A stretch of DNA of 10,115 nucleotides from Actimicrobium sp047621345 (GCA_047621345.1 JBLHLW010000095.1:1-10115); one strand, 5' to 3'; positions 1 to 7,945 are shown, counted from the first letter of the stretch. Made by a program: numbers and translations. The notes: generated from the letters alone by a model not told the origin.

Positions 1-755
1 TGTTCGCGGCGCAAGTAGGCCACGCCAAACTGGCGGATCGATTCGAGATCATCGACCTTGCCGCTGGCTACTACCGGCGCGCAATCGGCGGCAGAGACGG
101 TTTTTTCCGCCAGAAAATCCAGTGCGATTTCACCGATGTAGTCGCCGTTGTAAGCGGGTTCCGGCCAGTCGGCGTCGCCCGGCTTGAAGCCGCGTGCACG
201 GGCCTGCACCGAACTGGCCAGTGTGGCGATCTGCACGCCGGCATCGTTGTAGTAGAACTCGCGCATGACGTCGTAGCCTTGTACTTCGTACAGTGCCGAC
301 AGCGCATCACCGAGCGCAGCCTGACGACCGTGGCCGACATGCAGCGGACCGGTCGGATTGGCAGAGACGAATTCGAGCAAGACCTTGCGACCGGCGCCTA
401 GCGTGCCACGACCATATTCGGCGGCTTCCTGCAAGACGGTGTGGACCACTTCCTGCCGGGCCGCCAGCGCCAGACGCAGGTTAATGAAACCCGGACCAGC
501 AATCTCGACGGCGTCGACCAGACCGGCGCGGGCCGGATCGGCCAGCAAGGCAGCAACCAGTTGCTGCGCCAGTTCACGGGGATTTTTTTTCAGTGGCTTG
601 GCCAACTGCATCGCAATATTGCAGGACACATCGCCATGGGCCGGATCGCGCGGACGCTCGAGCACGACCGTCGGCTGCAGATCCGTGCCGGCCACGAGAG
701 GTGCCAGGGCAGAGTTGAAAAGGGCGACGACGCGTTGTTTCTGGAGAGCGAGCAT
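1..755 (-). CDS. argS: Arginyl-tRNA synthetase, N-terminal part (cut by window edge)
   Basis: Class I aminoacyl-tRNA synthetase that charges tRNA-Arg with arginine in the cytoplasm. 251 codons are visible from an ATG at 755-753; the C-terminal half, including the KMSKS loop and anticodon-binding domain, lies outside the window. Residues 1-100 match the N-terminal Add-1 domain that recognises the tRNA elbow (motif GDVSCNIAMQLAK at 41-53, then GPGFINL). The catalytic domain follows with the signature SANPTGPLHVGHGR at about 131-144; HVGH at 139-142 is the ArgS form of the class I HIGH motif. Next comes the FYYNDAG block at about 167-173. No strong Shine-Dalgarno is visible before the ATG, but the protein aligns with the family from its first residues. 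It follows the cyclotransferase-like gene on the same strand by 49 bp, so co-transcription is possible. Confidence 0.96.
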   Translation of the reverse strand, partial: MLALQKQRVVALFNSALAPLVAGTDLQPTVVLERPRDPAHGDVSCNIAMQLAKPLKKNPRELAQQLVAALLADPARAGLVDAVEIAGPGFINLRLALAARQEVVHTVLQEAAEYGRGTLGAGRKVLLEFVSANPTGPLHVGHGRQAALGDALSALYEVQGYDVMREFYYNDAGVQIATLASSVQARARGFKPGDADWPEPAYNGDYIGEIALDFLAEKTVSAADCAPVVASGKVDDLESIRQFGVAYLRRE

Positions 756-804
756 GAGTGTAGGGGAGCGGGGAAGACGGAATCCGATTATACCGACGCC
801 ACTG

Positions 805-1209
805 TCAGCTGCCTAACTTGTCACGGCAGTAGCTACCGAGAAAGCGTTGCAACTGGAACTCATGGGGCAGCCAGGGCTGGTCGGACAGGCCGGCCGGATC
901 GCGAAACAAATACGTCTGTACCGCGAGCACTACGCCATCGTCAGTCGACGCCTGTAATCCGATACGGTGATAGCCATCGCCTTCAAAGTGATCGAGCGCA
1001 GCCAGGTCGGCAGCATTGATGTCGCGATAGACCAGCCCGGTCACGCTGGCACCGGCCTCGATCACGATGCCGGGATAGGTGTCGCCGTTCACTGCATAGC
1101 GCTGGTGACCGTCAATGCAGGCCGGCTGCGATGCGTAGTGGCCGCGCACGACACGTCGCCAGACTTCAGGAAACATCAGCGAACCATAAGTAAAAACGTG
1201 GATGGACAT
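805..1209 (-). CDS. Gamma-glutamylcyclotransferase / AIG2-like family protein
   Basis: Small cytoplasmic protein of 134 residues with the GGCT/AIG2 fold. What is seen: the substrate-loop motif YGSL at residues 8-11, a TYPGI segment at 44-48, and DHFEGDGYHR at 73-82, where E76 sits at the position of the family's catalytic glutamate. The C-terminal W-x-P-H-E-F block is also typical. Family knowledge: these enzymes cyclise gamma-glutamyl-amines or gamma-glutamyl dipeptides to 5-oxoproline, but the substrate of most bacterial members is unknown, so only the family is called. The ATG at 1209 has an AAGG about 8 nt upstream. It lies 79 bp after the PBP-like gene and 49 bp before argS, all on the minus strand. 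Nothing visible links its job to either neighbour. Confidence 0.85.
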   Translation of the reverse strand: MSIHVFTYGSLMFPEVWRRVVRGHYASQPACIDGHQRYAVNGDTYPGIVIEAGASVTGLVYRDINAADLAALDHFEGDGYHRIGLQASTDDGVVLAVQTYLFRDPAGLSDQPWLPHEFQLQRFLGSYCRDKLGS

Positions 1210-1288
1210 CAGGGCGACCTTATGAATATCAGCCCCTCATTTTGCCATGCCGGACCACTACTGCAAGAGACGAGGTTCCCGGGCGCCT

Positions 1289-1711
1289 CTATTTGCGCGC
1301 CACTACATTCAGCCCAGTCCGAAGTTCGACTGCATCAATGTAGCCAATGCCGCCCGGCGTACTCAACACGTAGCGGATGACATCGGCCGCATCGGCCATT
1401 TCGGACGGAGGCGTACCTTTGCCGATGTAACGCCGCACGGTCCAGTAAGCATCGTATTTTTCTTCATCCTGGCCAAGGAACTCCTGCAAAAAACGCGACC
1501 GTACCGGCGAGCCCGACGTCATCCCGACCGGGACCACGCTGACACCGGCGACGGCAATGAATTTGCCGGTATAAATTTTTTGCACAGTCAACACATCCAT
1601 TTTCGGCACATTGCTGTGTCCGATGACGACGATGTCGCCGGCCTGTGCTGGCAACACGTGCAACACCATCAACGTCGCGCACCACGCCATGATTCGGGTG
1701 AAAATTCTCAT
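1289..1711 (-). CDS. Small PstS-like periplasmic substrate-binding protein (single domain)
   Basis: A 140-residue exported protein. The N-terminus is a signal peptide (two basic residues, hydrophobic core, AQA-G cleavage near residues 23-25). The mature part opens with a GDIVVIGHSNVP strand and contains an IYTGK motif, a GSPVRSRFLQEFLG segment and a PGGIGYID segment. These are hallmarks of the PstS/PBP-like superfamily as seen in short 'phosphate ABC transporter substrate-binding' proteins. True PstS has about 320 residues and two lobes; this is less than half, so it may be one lobe or a reduced fold. Two in-frame ATGs exist (1717 and 1711). The second is preferred because AAGGG ends 6 nt before it, overlapping the porin stop. 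The gene almost abuts the porin gene (about 10 nt), which implies translational coupling. No ABC permease or ATPase is nearby, so a sensing role with the upstream kinase is more likely than transport. Ligand unknown. Confidence 0.82.
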   Translation of the reverse strand: MRIFTRIMAWCATLMVLHVLPAQAGDIVVIGHSNVPKMDVLTVQKIYTGKFIAVAGVSVVPVGMTSGSPVRSRFLQEFLGQDEEKYDAYWTVRRYIGKGTPPSEMADAADVIRYVLSTPGGIGYIDAVELRTGLNVVARK

Positions 1712-1721
1712 GATCATCCCT

Positions 1722-3005
1722 TCAAAATACGAAGCTGCAAGACAGCGTCAGCACGTTGATAACCTGGTTGCCGGATTCGCCACCGGGAGGGGCATCAACC
1801 AACCCGGAGACGAGACCAGTGCGAGTACGGGCCCATTCCGCCTTGAGCTTGCTGGTCGCACTGAGGCGGTACGAGGTGCCCAGTGCCCAAGTGGTCTGAT
1901 CGAACGGCGAGAGGCCATCGGCACCGGCACGTTGCGAGGCATTGATCTGCGCCGCGCCGGGAATGAATGCGGGGACTCTGCTGGCGTTGACCTTACCGTA
2001 AAAATCGCGGACTTCCGGCATCGACAGCAAGCGGCCCACACTGACGTAGGGCGTCCATGCACCGGCTGGCCGAAGCACGGACAGGTAGGCGCTTTGGGTA
2101 TCAGCGCCGGAGCTCACACCGAGCACATTGCGCCGCACGTATTCGCCCATAAGGCGAAAATCCTTGCCGGCAGCCACATCAGCACCGATGACATAGGTTG
2201 GGCTATGCACTTCGCGAACCCGCGTCAGACCCGGTCCCGGCAGCAGCGAAGAGACCTGGTAGTAGCCGATACCGGGCGCTATCGTCACAAAGGGAAAAGT
2301 CACCGGCATCGCTTGCCCGTTGGTACCGCTGGCGCGCCCGTCATGCGCGCCGACGCGGTAAAGATTGTCGCCCTGCTGAAAGGTCAGCACCAGCCCGCGC
2401 GCCTTGACCTTGACCGGCGTAAATATTCGCCCAGACAAGCCGGCGGCCGAATTGTCGCGCAAGTAAGTGCTATACGTGGTGTCGGCCGATCCGGCGTAGC
2501 CGTCCAGCGTCCATTCGCCCACCCCGGAATACCAAGTCTTGCTCACTGAAAGACCGTCAATATCGGTCGTCGGTGAGGTCGAATACACCTCAGTAGGCAA
2601 GTGGGCCACATCAAAGGTGGCACCGACATCGGTGGTTTCGCTGCGCAGATACAGCGGCACGCGCAAACGGCCGGCCCGCACCAACCATTCATTGCTCGGA
2701 CGCCAGGATAAAAACGCCCAGCTGATCGTCGCATCGGTCGCGCTATCGCTGCTGAGCGACGGTGCGACCTTGCCTTGCAACGTCGCACTAAACTGGTCAT
2801 TGATACGGGCATCGACTTGCAGCCCCAGCACGCTATCGCGCTTGAAGGTGCCGCCGTCATCGACAAACCGCTGGTAGGCATAGGGCTGATCCGAGCGGCT
2901 ATAACTCAGTGTGCCGAAGCCTGAAAAAGACAGGTCAACTGCGGCAGCAGGCAAGGTCATGGCGACGCCGGCAGCTAGCAGGATCGAGATGGCACAACGT
3001 TTCAT
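1722..3005 (-). CDS. Outer-membrane porin / beta-barrel protein
   Basis: A 427-residue outer-membrane protein. The signal peptide covers residues 1 to about 22 (MKRC, hydrophobic core, PAAA before VDL). The mature part starts with a VDLSFSGFGTLSY strand, has alternating amphipathic segments throughout (for example WAFLSWRPSNEWLVRAGRLRV), and ends in aromatic phenylalanine (SCSFVF), the usual BAM-recognition signature. It resembles the porin family commonly found beside hybrid kinases in Burkholderiales, with the conserved block QRFVDDGGTFKRDSVLGLQ. The ATG at 3005 is chosen because AAGGA lies about 7 nt upstream and the signal peptide begins there. The frame is open upstream to 3092, but that would overlap the kinase gene and bury the signal peptide. 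It follows the kinase stop by 43 bp with no terminator between, and precedes the PBP-like gene almost directly. Substrate unknown. Confidence 0.85.
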   Translation of the reverse strand: MKRCAISILLAAGVAMTLPAAAVDLSFSGFGTLSYSRSDQPYAYQRFVDDGGTFKRDSVLGLQVDARINDQFSATLQGKVAPSLSSDSATDATISWAFLSWRPSNEWLVRAGRLRVPLYLRSETTDVGATFDVAHLPTEVYSTSPTTDIDGLSVSKTWYSGVGEWTLDGYAGSADTTYSTYLRDNSAAGLSGRIFTPVKVKARGLVLTFQQGDNLYRVGAHDGRASGTNGQAMPVTFPFVTIAPGIGYYQVSSLLPGPGLTRVREVHSPTYVIGADVAAGKDFRLMGEYVRRNVLGVSSGADTQSAYLSVLRPAGAWTPYVSVGRLLSMPEVRDFYGKVNASRVPAFIPGAAQINASQRAGADGLSPFDQTTWALGTSYRLSATSKLKAEWARTRTGLVSGLVDAPPGGESGNQVINVLTLSCSFVF

Positions 3006-3048
3006 GGTGGGTCCTTTTCCGTACCGGGTAGTGAGATAAAAAATGTTC

Positions 3049-5628
3049 CTACGTGGTCCGTCCACTGTGCGGCGACGCTGACGCCGCGGCAAAATACTGT
3101 TGCAGGCCAGCCAGCAAGGGCGTCATTACTTGTGCCATCTGAACTTGTGCCTGCGCGATGTCATCGGCGTGCCGTGCGACGCAGGCGAGCTCGAGTGCAC
3201 TGGCCGGTTGACGCAAATCACGCATGCCTAGTGTGCCGGCCAGTCCCTTGAGCGTGTGGGCCAGCATTTCGATTTGCTGCCACTGTGCATCGGTAATCAA
3301 CTGCAACAGACGTTCATTACAGTCCGCATAGCTCTCGACGAACATCGCCAGCAATTGCAAATAGATCGCTTCTGAATCTGCCGCAAAGCGCACGCCCTCT
3401 GCCGTATCGAGACCGTCAATGCGCGGCAGCGTGACAATGACCTTGTCGGCTGCACCACCTACCGGCGTCGCATCACGCTCCTGCTCCGCGCGTTGCGCCG
3501 GACTGTACCGTGCCAGCATCGCGAACAACATCGCGGGTTCGACGGGTTTGCTGACGTGGCCATTCATGCCGGCTGCCACACAGCGTTCGCGCTCGACATC
3601 CATCACATGCGCCGTCATCGCAATGACTGGCAACGCCGCGTTGCTGGGGTTGGCACGTAGTTGCAAGACCGCTTCGTAACCGTCCATCACCGGCATCTGC
3701 AAGTCCATCAGCACCACATCGAAATAATCGGCAGCGACAGCGGCCAGTGCGTCGAGCGCCTCACGGCCGTTCTTGGCCAATGTCACTTGAGCGCCACGCG
3801 CTTCGATTAATTCGATCGCCAGTTGCTGGTTGATCGGGTTGTCTTCGGCCAGCAGCACGCGCATGCCGCGCAAATCCGCCGACGATGGGGCCTCAACTTG
3901 CAGCCCGTGCGCAGGCTCATCGCCGCGTGCCAGAGGAAAGCGGACGGTGCAATGAAAATGCGCGCCTTGCCCGACGACGCTCTCGGCCCATAGTTGACCC
4001 TGCATCAGTTCAACGAATTTTTTCGAGATGCTCAAACCTAGCCCGGTGCCGCCGTACTTGCGGGTAGTCGAGCCATCGGCCTGCGTGAACTCCTGAAACA
4101 GACGTGCCAGCTGCTCTTGCGACATACCAATGCCGGTATCGGTCACGATGAAATGCAGCAGCAACTCTTCTGCGCTGCGTTCGTCGATACGGACTTCCAG
4201 GGTGACCGCACCGTGTTCGGTAAATTTAACTGCATTCGACAGCAGATTGGTCAGCACTTGCGACAAGCGCATCGGATCGCCCAGCAGCGCGCGCTGCCGC
4301 CCCGCTAACAACGGATCGGCTAACACCGACGACAGCACCAGGCCCTTATCCCGTGCCGGTTGGATCAAGAGCGCGAGCACATTGGCGACCACGTCCTCCA
4401 GCAAAAAAGGGACACGTTCCAGTTCGAGCTTGCCGGCCTCGACCTTAGAAAAATCGAGAATATCGTTGAGCAAGCCAAGCAGGGATTTGGCCGCGAGATG
4501 GGCTTTGCTGACGTAGTCGTGCTGACGTCCTGTCAGATCCGTGCTCAGCGCGAGATAGGTCATGCCGATGATGGCATTCATCGGGGTACGAATTTCGTGG
4601 CTCATGTTTGCCAGAAACATCGATTTGGCACGCGTCGCTTCTTCGGCTTTCAGATTGGCCATTTCGAGGGCATGCTGGGCCTCCTGACGCAAGTGGATGT
4701 CACGCTCAATCGACTCGGCCATCCCGTCGAGTGTTGTCCCCAGCGACACCAGTTCCCGCACACCCTGCGCGTGGTGTCTGCCTGGTCGTCCGCCAGCCGG
4801 TACACGCGTTGCGTAATCGCCTGCAGCAAGGCGTCGGGCCACCGTCGACAGCACGGCGATCGGGCGCAGCACCTGGCGACGAATCACTTCCGAGGCAATC
4901 AGGATCATCAAAAAGCTGAAAGCAACGCTGCACGACACCAGCAAAATCCCGCGCTCCAGGTCATGCGCAGCCGATGACACCACCTGATTGGTGCGCGCAT
5001 CAACCAGCGAACCGAGCGCCAAGACAGATTTCGACAAGCTAGCTTTGAGCACGTTGTAGGATTTGCTGTACACCAGCCAATTGGCATAAACCAAGTGCGG
5101 CTCACCATCGGAGACGAACTGCTGCGTGGCGGGATCGAATAATCCTTGAGTTGCTGCAAATGCAATTTGTTCCATTTGCTTCATTGCATTCGTGGCGGCG
5201 TTGACGTCACTGAGTGCGGAGAATTCATCGGCACTGAAACCGAGCGATTTCATCCGATCGGAAAGCGAAAATCGCTGGCCCTGGGTGGGCATCTTGTGCA
5301 GGATCACACCGGCAATCACCAGGTCCCAGTAAGCCACCGTGTCGTAAGCAGGCGGCTGCGGTTTCTCGCCTTCGCGGATGCTCAGGATGTCGTAGTAGTA
5401 GGTCAGGTAGCGCGCTTCACTGGTACTGGTATAGGTGCGCACCAGGCTAGTCAGTTGCTCGGTATCTTCCTTGAGTCTCTCGGCCAGCGAGATCGCTTCC
5501 TGCCGGTGGGTCTGCGCCAACACGACACGGTTGTAGGACTGCTGGATCATGACGAGGAAAATGGCGTTAGCCCCCAGCGCCAGTATCACCACGAGCGAAA
5601 ACCAGAACGATAGTTTTTTTAGTTTCAC
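3049..5628 (-). CDS. Hybrid sensor histidine kinase with REC and HPt domains
   Basis: An 859-residue inner-membrane phosphorelay kinase. Order of parts: TM1 about 7-29; a mainly helical periplasmic sensor about 30-225; TM2 about 226-247; a HAMP linker about 248-305; a coiled-coil; HisKA with NMSHEIRTPMNAIIG, phospho-acceptor H344; HATPase_c with N box NLLSNAVKFT (N465), G1 DTGIGM (D497) and G2 GGTGLGL (526-532); a receiver domain from about 589 with acidic E595/D596, phospho-acceptor D642 (MDLQMPVMDG) and K694; and a C-terminal HPt domain with H791 in AHTLKGLAGTLG. All catalytic residues are present, so a full His-Asp-His relay is expected, but the DNA-binding or effector response regulator is not in the window. 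The start is GTG at 5628 with no good Shine-Dalgarno; the next in-frame ATG (residue 27) would remove most of TM1. It heads an apparent operon with the porin and mini-PBP. The signal sensed is unknown. Confidence 0.95.
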   Translation of the reverse strand: MKLKKLSFWFSLVVILALGANAIFLVMIQQSYNRVVLAQTHRQEAISLAERLKEDTEQLTSLVRTYTSTSEARYLTYYYDILSIREGEKPQPPAYDTVAYWDLVIAGVILHKMPTQGQRFSLSDRMKSLGFSADEFSALSDVNAATNAMKQMEQIAFAATQGLFDPATQQFVSDGEPHLVYANWLVYSKSYNVLKASLSKSVLALGSLVDARTNQVVSSAAHDLERGILLVSCSVAFSFLMILIASEVIRRQVLRPIAVLSTVARRLAAGDYATRVPAGGRPGRHHAQGVRELVSLGTTLDGMAESIERDIHLRQEAQHALEMANLKAEEATRAKSMFLANMSHEIRTPMNAIIGMTYLALSTDLTGRQHDYVSKAHLAAKSLLGLLNDILDFSKVEAGKLELERVPFLLEDVVANVLALLIQPARDKGLVLSSVLADPLLAGRQRALLGDPMRLSQVLTNLLSNAVKFTEHGAVTLEVRIDERSAEELLLHFIVTDTGIGMSQEQLARLFQEFTQADGSTTRKYGGTGLGLSISKKFVELMQGQLWAESVVGQGAHFHCTVRFPLARGDEPAHGLQVEAPSSADLRGMRVLLAEDNPINQQLAIELIEARGAQVTLAKNGREALDALAAVAADYFDVVLMDLQMPVMDGYEAVLQLRANPSNAALPVIAMTAHVMDVERERCVAAGMNGHVSKPVEPAMLFAMLARYSPAQRAEQERDATPVGGAADKVIVTLPRIDGLDTAEGVRFAADSEAIYLQLLAMFVESYADCNERLLQLITDAQWQQIEMLAHTLKGLAGTLGMRDLRQPASALELACVARHADDIAQAQVQMAQVMTPLLAGLQQYFAAASASPHSGRTT

Positions 5629-5926
5629 AATGTTTGCTTTTTGTTCACGCCAGAGCTGTCTGCCCCACCTCCTCCGGATGCATTCTTGCTCGTTGACTAA
5701 AGCAAAAATACCTTCCCGAAGACGATGGATCGTCGATATCGAATCAATTCGACGATGACTGAAATTGATTGTCTACAGACGAGATTCACCATGGTTTGAG
5801 CATACCAAACAAGCGCGATAGCTTCCTTAAAACAATTTCTATTTAACAATACTTTTCGTCGCTAATGGCTTTTGATCGAGACTTCCAAGTAACCCAAATT
5901 TCTGACTCGAAATACAAGCAGCTTTG
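5629..5926. promoter_or_regulatory. Intergenic region upstream of the hybrid kinase, with nested dyads
   Basis: This 298-bp non-coding stretch lies between the stop of the aldo/keto reductase and the GTG of the kinase, and should carry the kinase-operon promoter on the minus strand. No convincing sigma-70 or sigma-54 hexamer pair was recognised, and no terminator for the reductase was found. What is seen is a cluster of dyads: GACGAT-GG-ATCGTC at 5721-5734, ATCGTCGA (5729-5736) with TCGACGAT (5749-5756), and AATCAATT (5742-5749) with AATTGATT (5763-5770). They share sequence and so cannot all pair at once. A strong ribosome-binding-like GGAGGAGG is found on the minus strand at 5675-5668, about 39 nt before the kinase GTG and not at a useful distance from any start. 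Confidence 0.45.
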
Positions 5927-6844
5927 CTACGCCACTTCCCTCCCGCTTGATGCCGCCAAAATGGCAAACCACTCCGCACGCGTAAGCACCAGTTGCGTTG
6001 CCGCGACCGCCTCGGCAATCGCTGCCAGCCTGCCAGAACCAGTTAGCACCAGTGGCCGCGACGGGTGACGCAGCACCCAGGCGATGGCGATGACCGCAGG
6101 AGAAACCGCATACGTCGCAGCAATCTGCGCCAGCACCGCACGAACTCGCTCTCCCTGCGCATCGGACTCGATAAATAGCCGCCCACCCGCCAGCGCCGAC
6201 CAGATCATCGGCGCGCAGCGCAACCGCTGCGCTTGATCCAGCGACCCGTCATCGAGTGCCTGCACATGCAGCACCGACAGCTCCACCTGATTGGTCACCA
6301 AGGGGTGGCGCGAAGCCAGCAGCTCAAATTGTGCCGGGGTGAAATTGGAACTACCAAAGTAGCGAACCTTACCGTCGCGTTGCAGACGACCGAAGGCTTC
6401 CGCGACTTCATCGGCCTCCATCAACGGATCAGGACGGTGGATCAGCAGCAAATCGAGGTAATCGGTGCGCAGGTTTTTAAGCGACTGTTCGACCGACGCA
6501 ATCAGGTACGCGCCGCCGGTATCGTAATGCTTGATGCGATTCCCGGGACGGTTAGGATGGACCAACCGGATGCCACATTTGCTGACGATCTGAAGTTGCT
6601 GGCGCAAGCCCGGTGCCAGCGCCAAGGCTTCGCCGAACAGCGCTTCCGAGGTATAGCCGCCATAGATGTCGGCCTGGTCTATCGTACTGACACCGAGGGT
6701 GAGCGCTTGTTCGACCAGCGCCAGCCGCTGCGACGGCGTCAATTGCCACTCACCCAGCCGCCACAGCCCCAGCACGATGCGGGAGAACTCCGGACCGTCC
6801 GGCGCCAGCATGATGCGCGGCGACAGCGCCGGTGCTGCGGGCAT
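5927..6844 (-). CDS. ydhF: Aldo/keto reductase, YdhF-like
   Basis: A 305-residue NADPH-dependent oxidoreductase of the AKR superfamily, cytoplasmic. It closely resembles E. coli YdhF along its whole length: PEFSR near the N-terminus, QADIYGGY, IVSKCGI, DLLLIHRPDPLM, ADEVAEAF, GKVRYFGSSNFTPAQF, ATNQVE-like VTNQVELS, the GGGRLF-like AGGRLF and the terminal GSGRL nucleotide-phosphate site. The AKR catalytic tetrad is present: D56, Y61, K89 and H136 (numbered from the ATG at 6844). The physiological substrate of YdhF proteins is not established. The ATG at 6844 overlaps the stop of the preceding gene as TGATG, which favours this start by translational coupling; the upstream GTG codons at 6850 and 6847 are in frame but less likely. 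No terminator is seen after the stop. Confidence 0.9.
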   Translation of the reverse strand: MPAAPALSPRIMLAPDGPEFSRIVLGLWRLGEWQLTPSQRLALVEQALTLGVSTIDQADIYGGYTSEALFGEALALAPGLRQQLQIVSKCGIRLVHPNRPGNRIKHYDTGGAYLIASVEQSLKNLRTDYLDLLLIHRPDPLMEADEVAEAFGRLQRDGKVRYFGSSNFTPAQFELLASRHPLVTNQVELSVLHVQALDDGSLDQAQRLRCAPMIWSALAGGRLFIESDAQGERVRAVLAQIAATYAVSPAVIAIAWVLRHPSRPLVLTGSGRLAAIAEAVAATQLVLTRAEWFAILAASSGREVA

Positions 6845-7662
6845 CACCACGCTTTCAGGATATCGGCCCGCTTGGCCTGGTACTCCTGTTCGGTAATTAA
6901 CTCCTGGGCCCGCAGGCGTTTGAGACTTTTCAGGCGCTCTTCCTGTGCCGCATAATATTTTTCGTCCTGCACCACGGGCGCCGCCATCATGTGCACCGGT
7001 TGCGCCGGCGCCATCAACATGGCCGGTGCGGCAGTCGCTCCTAGCGGCACCACTACCCAGTCACTGCGAGCATGACGCATGCCGTCGGCGGACAGTCGCA
7101 CCGGAGACGCAACCGTACGACTGCCAAAATCGAAGGCCCGACGCATGCGGGTGGCGCGATAGCGACCAATGAAATCGACCCGCGCTTCGCCGAGGATGAT
7201 ATTCAGTCCGTGCTGGTCGATGAAGGCACGGCCGCTGTTGCCAAGCTTGTTACCAAATAATCCGCTGTTACCACTGCTGACAATGAAGAACAGCGCATCC
7301 TGCTGGGGGCCGGCCTTGCTCAGTGCCGCAGTGAGGCCGCGCGCCAGGCTGCGTGCGCTGTCATCGTCGAACAATGCCACGGGCGCATTTTTGCCGTCCA
7401 CCTTGAGCAACGCCAGCGCACGGCTGACGCTATCGACCGCAATCACTTGCGGTTGCAAGTTGGCTGGCGCGTTACCGGTAGACAAATAGATCTGATCAAA
7501 TTCCCCGTCGTTCCACGCCAGATCGCGCGGCACACAGGACGGACAGGCTTCGTAGCTGGACCCTTCGGTCCCTGCCAGCGCCAACGGCATCGACACCGTC
7601 AGTGCCACGCCTAGCAATACAGGAAAACATCGTGATGACAGCGAGGAAAAAATGGGACGCAT
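6844..7662 (-). CDS. Secreted protein of unknown function with C-terminal SHOCT domain
   Basis: A 272-residue protein of unknown function. The N-terminus is a signal peptide (MRPIF, hydrophobic core about 13-28, ALA-G near 28-31) with no lipobox cysteine. The mature N-terminus carries CPSC at 40-43, which could form a disulfide or bind a metal. The middle (about 50-200) has the pattern GEFDQIYLSTG, APVALFDDD and GRAFIDQHGLNIILGE, which I recall from uncharacterised betaproteobacterial proteins that also end in a SHOCT module. Residues about 236-272 form a SHOCT-like helical hairpin (LKRLRAQELITEQEYQAKR), typically an oligomerisation element. The ATG at 7662 has GGAG 5 nt upstream; extending to 7728 would put 22 residues before the signal peptide. 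It ends in TGATG overlap with the reductase, so the two are co-translated. It is divergent from lamB. Confidence 0.8.
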   Translation of the reverse strand: MRPIFSSLSSRCFPVLLGVALTVSMPLALAGTEGSSYEACPSCVPRDLAWNDGEFDQIYLSTGNAPANLQPQVIAVDSVSRALALLKVDGKNAPVALFDDDSARSLARGLTAALSKAGPQQDALFFIVSSGNSGLFGNKLGNSGRAFIDQHGLNIILGEARVDFIGRYRATRMRRAFDFGSRTVASPVRLSADGMRHARSDWVVVPLGATAAPAMLMAPAQPVHMMAAPVVQDEKYYAAQEERLKSLKRLRAQELITEQEYQAKRADILKAW

Positions 7663-7945
7663 GAGTACTCCGTTGGCGGATAGAGGATTACAAGGAAATT
7701 CGGATGGTCGCGCAGGTAAAACCTCCACGAAAACAGCCTATTTTTGGTACAAGGGCTCACAAAAATTATGTAATTTAGCTACCTGTAGTATTAATACATC
7801 AATTTTACAACACTCTTCGGACTAGGTAGTCACAACTCTCTCGTTACACTGACGCTTCCTATGAAATCTGGGCTTATTTCAATCTATTTCGCGTCAGATA
7901 ACGCCTTCATTCAAAAAATATTTCAAAAAGAATACGTACAAACTT

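Noticed and set aside
1272..1289. GC-rich dyad at the stop of the PBP-like gene as a terminator
   Set aside because: The arms (GAGG/CCTC around CCCGGG) have mismatches and no T run follows on the minus strand.
1611..2549. 312-codon plus-strand frame opposite the porin
   Set aside because: The sequence has no family features, and the opposite strand encodes a clear outer-membrane protein with signal peptide and Shine-Dalgarno.
3006..3092. Upstream extension of the porin frame to 3092
   Set aside because: It would overlap the kinase 3' end and place 29 charged residues before the signal peptide; AAGGA precedes the ATG at 3005.
4130..4977. Long open frames on the plus strand opposite the kinase
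   Set aside because: They are arginine/histidine-rich antisense shadows of a well-supported kinase, with no recognisable domains.
7663..7728. Upstream extension of the SHOCT-domain protein to 7728
   Set aside because: The extra 22 residues precede a good signal peptide, and GGAG lies 5 nt before the ATG at 7662.
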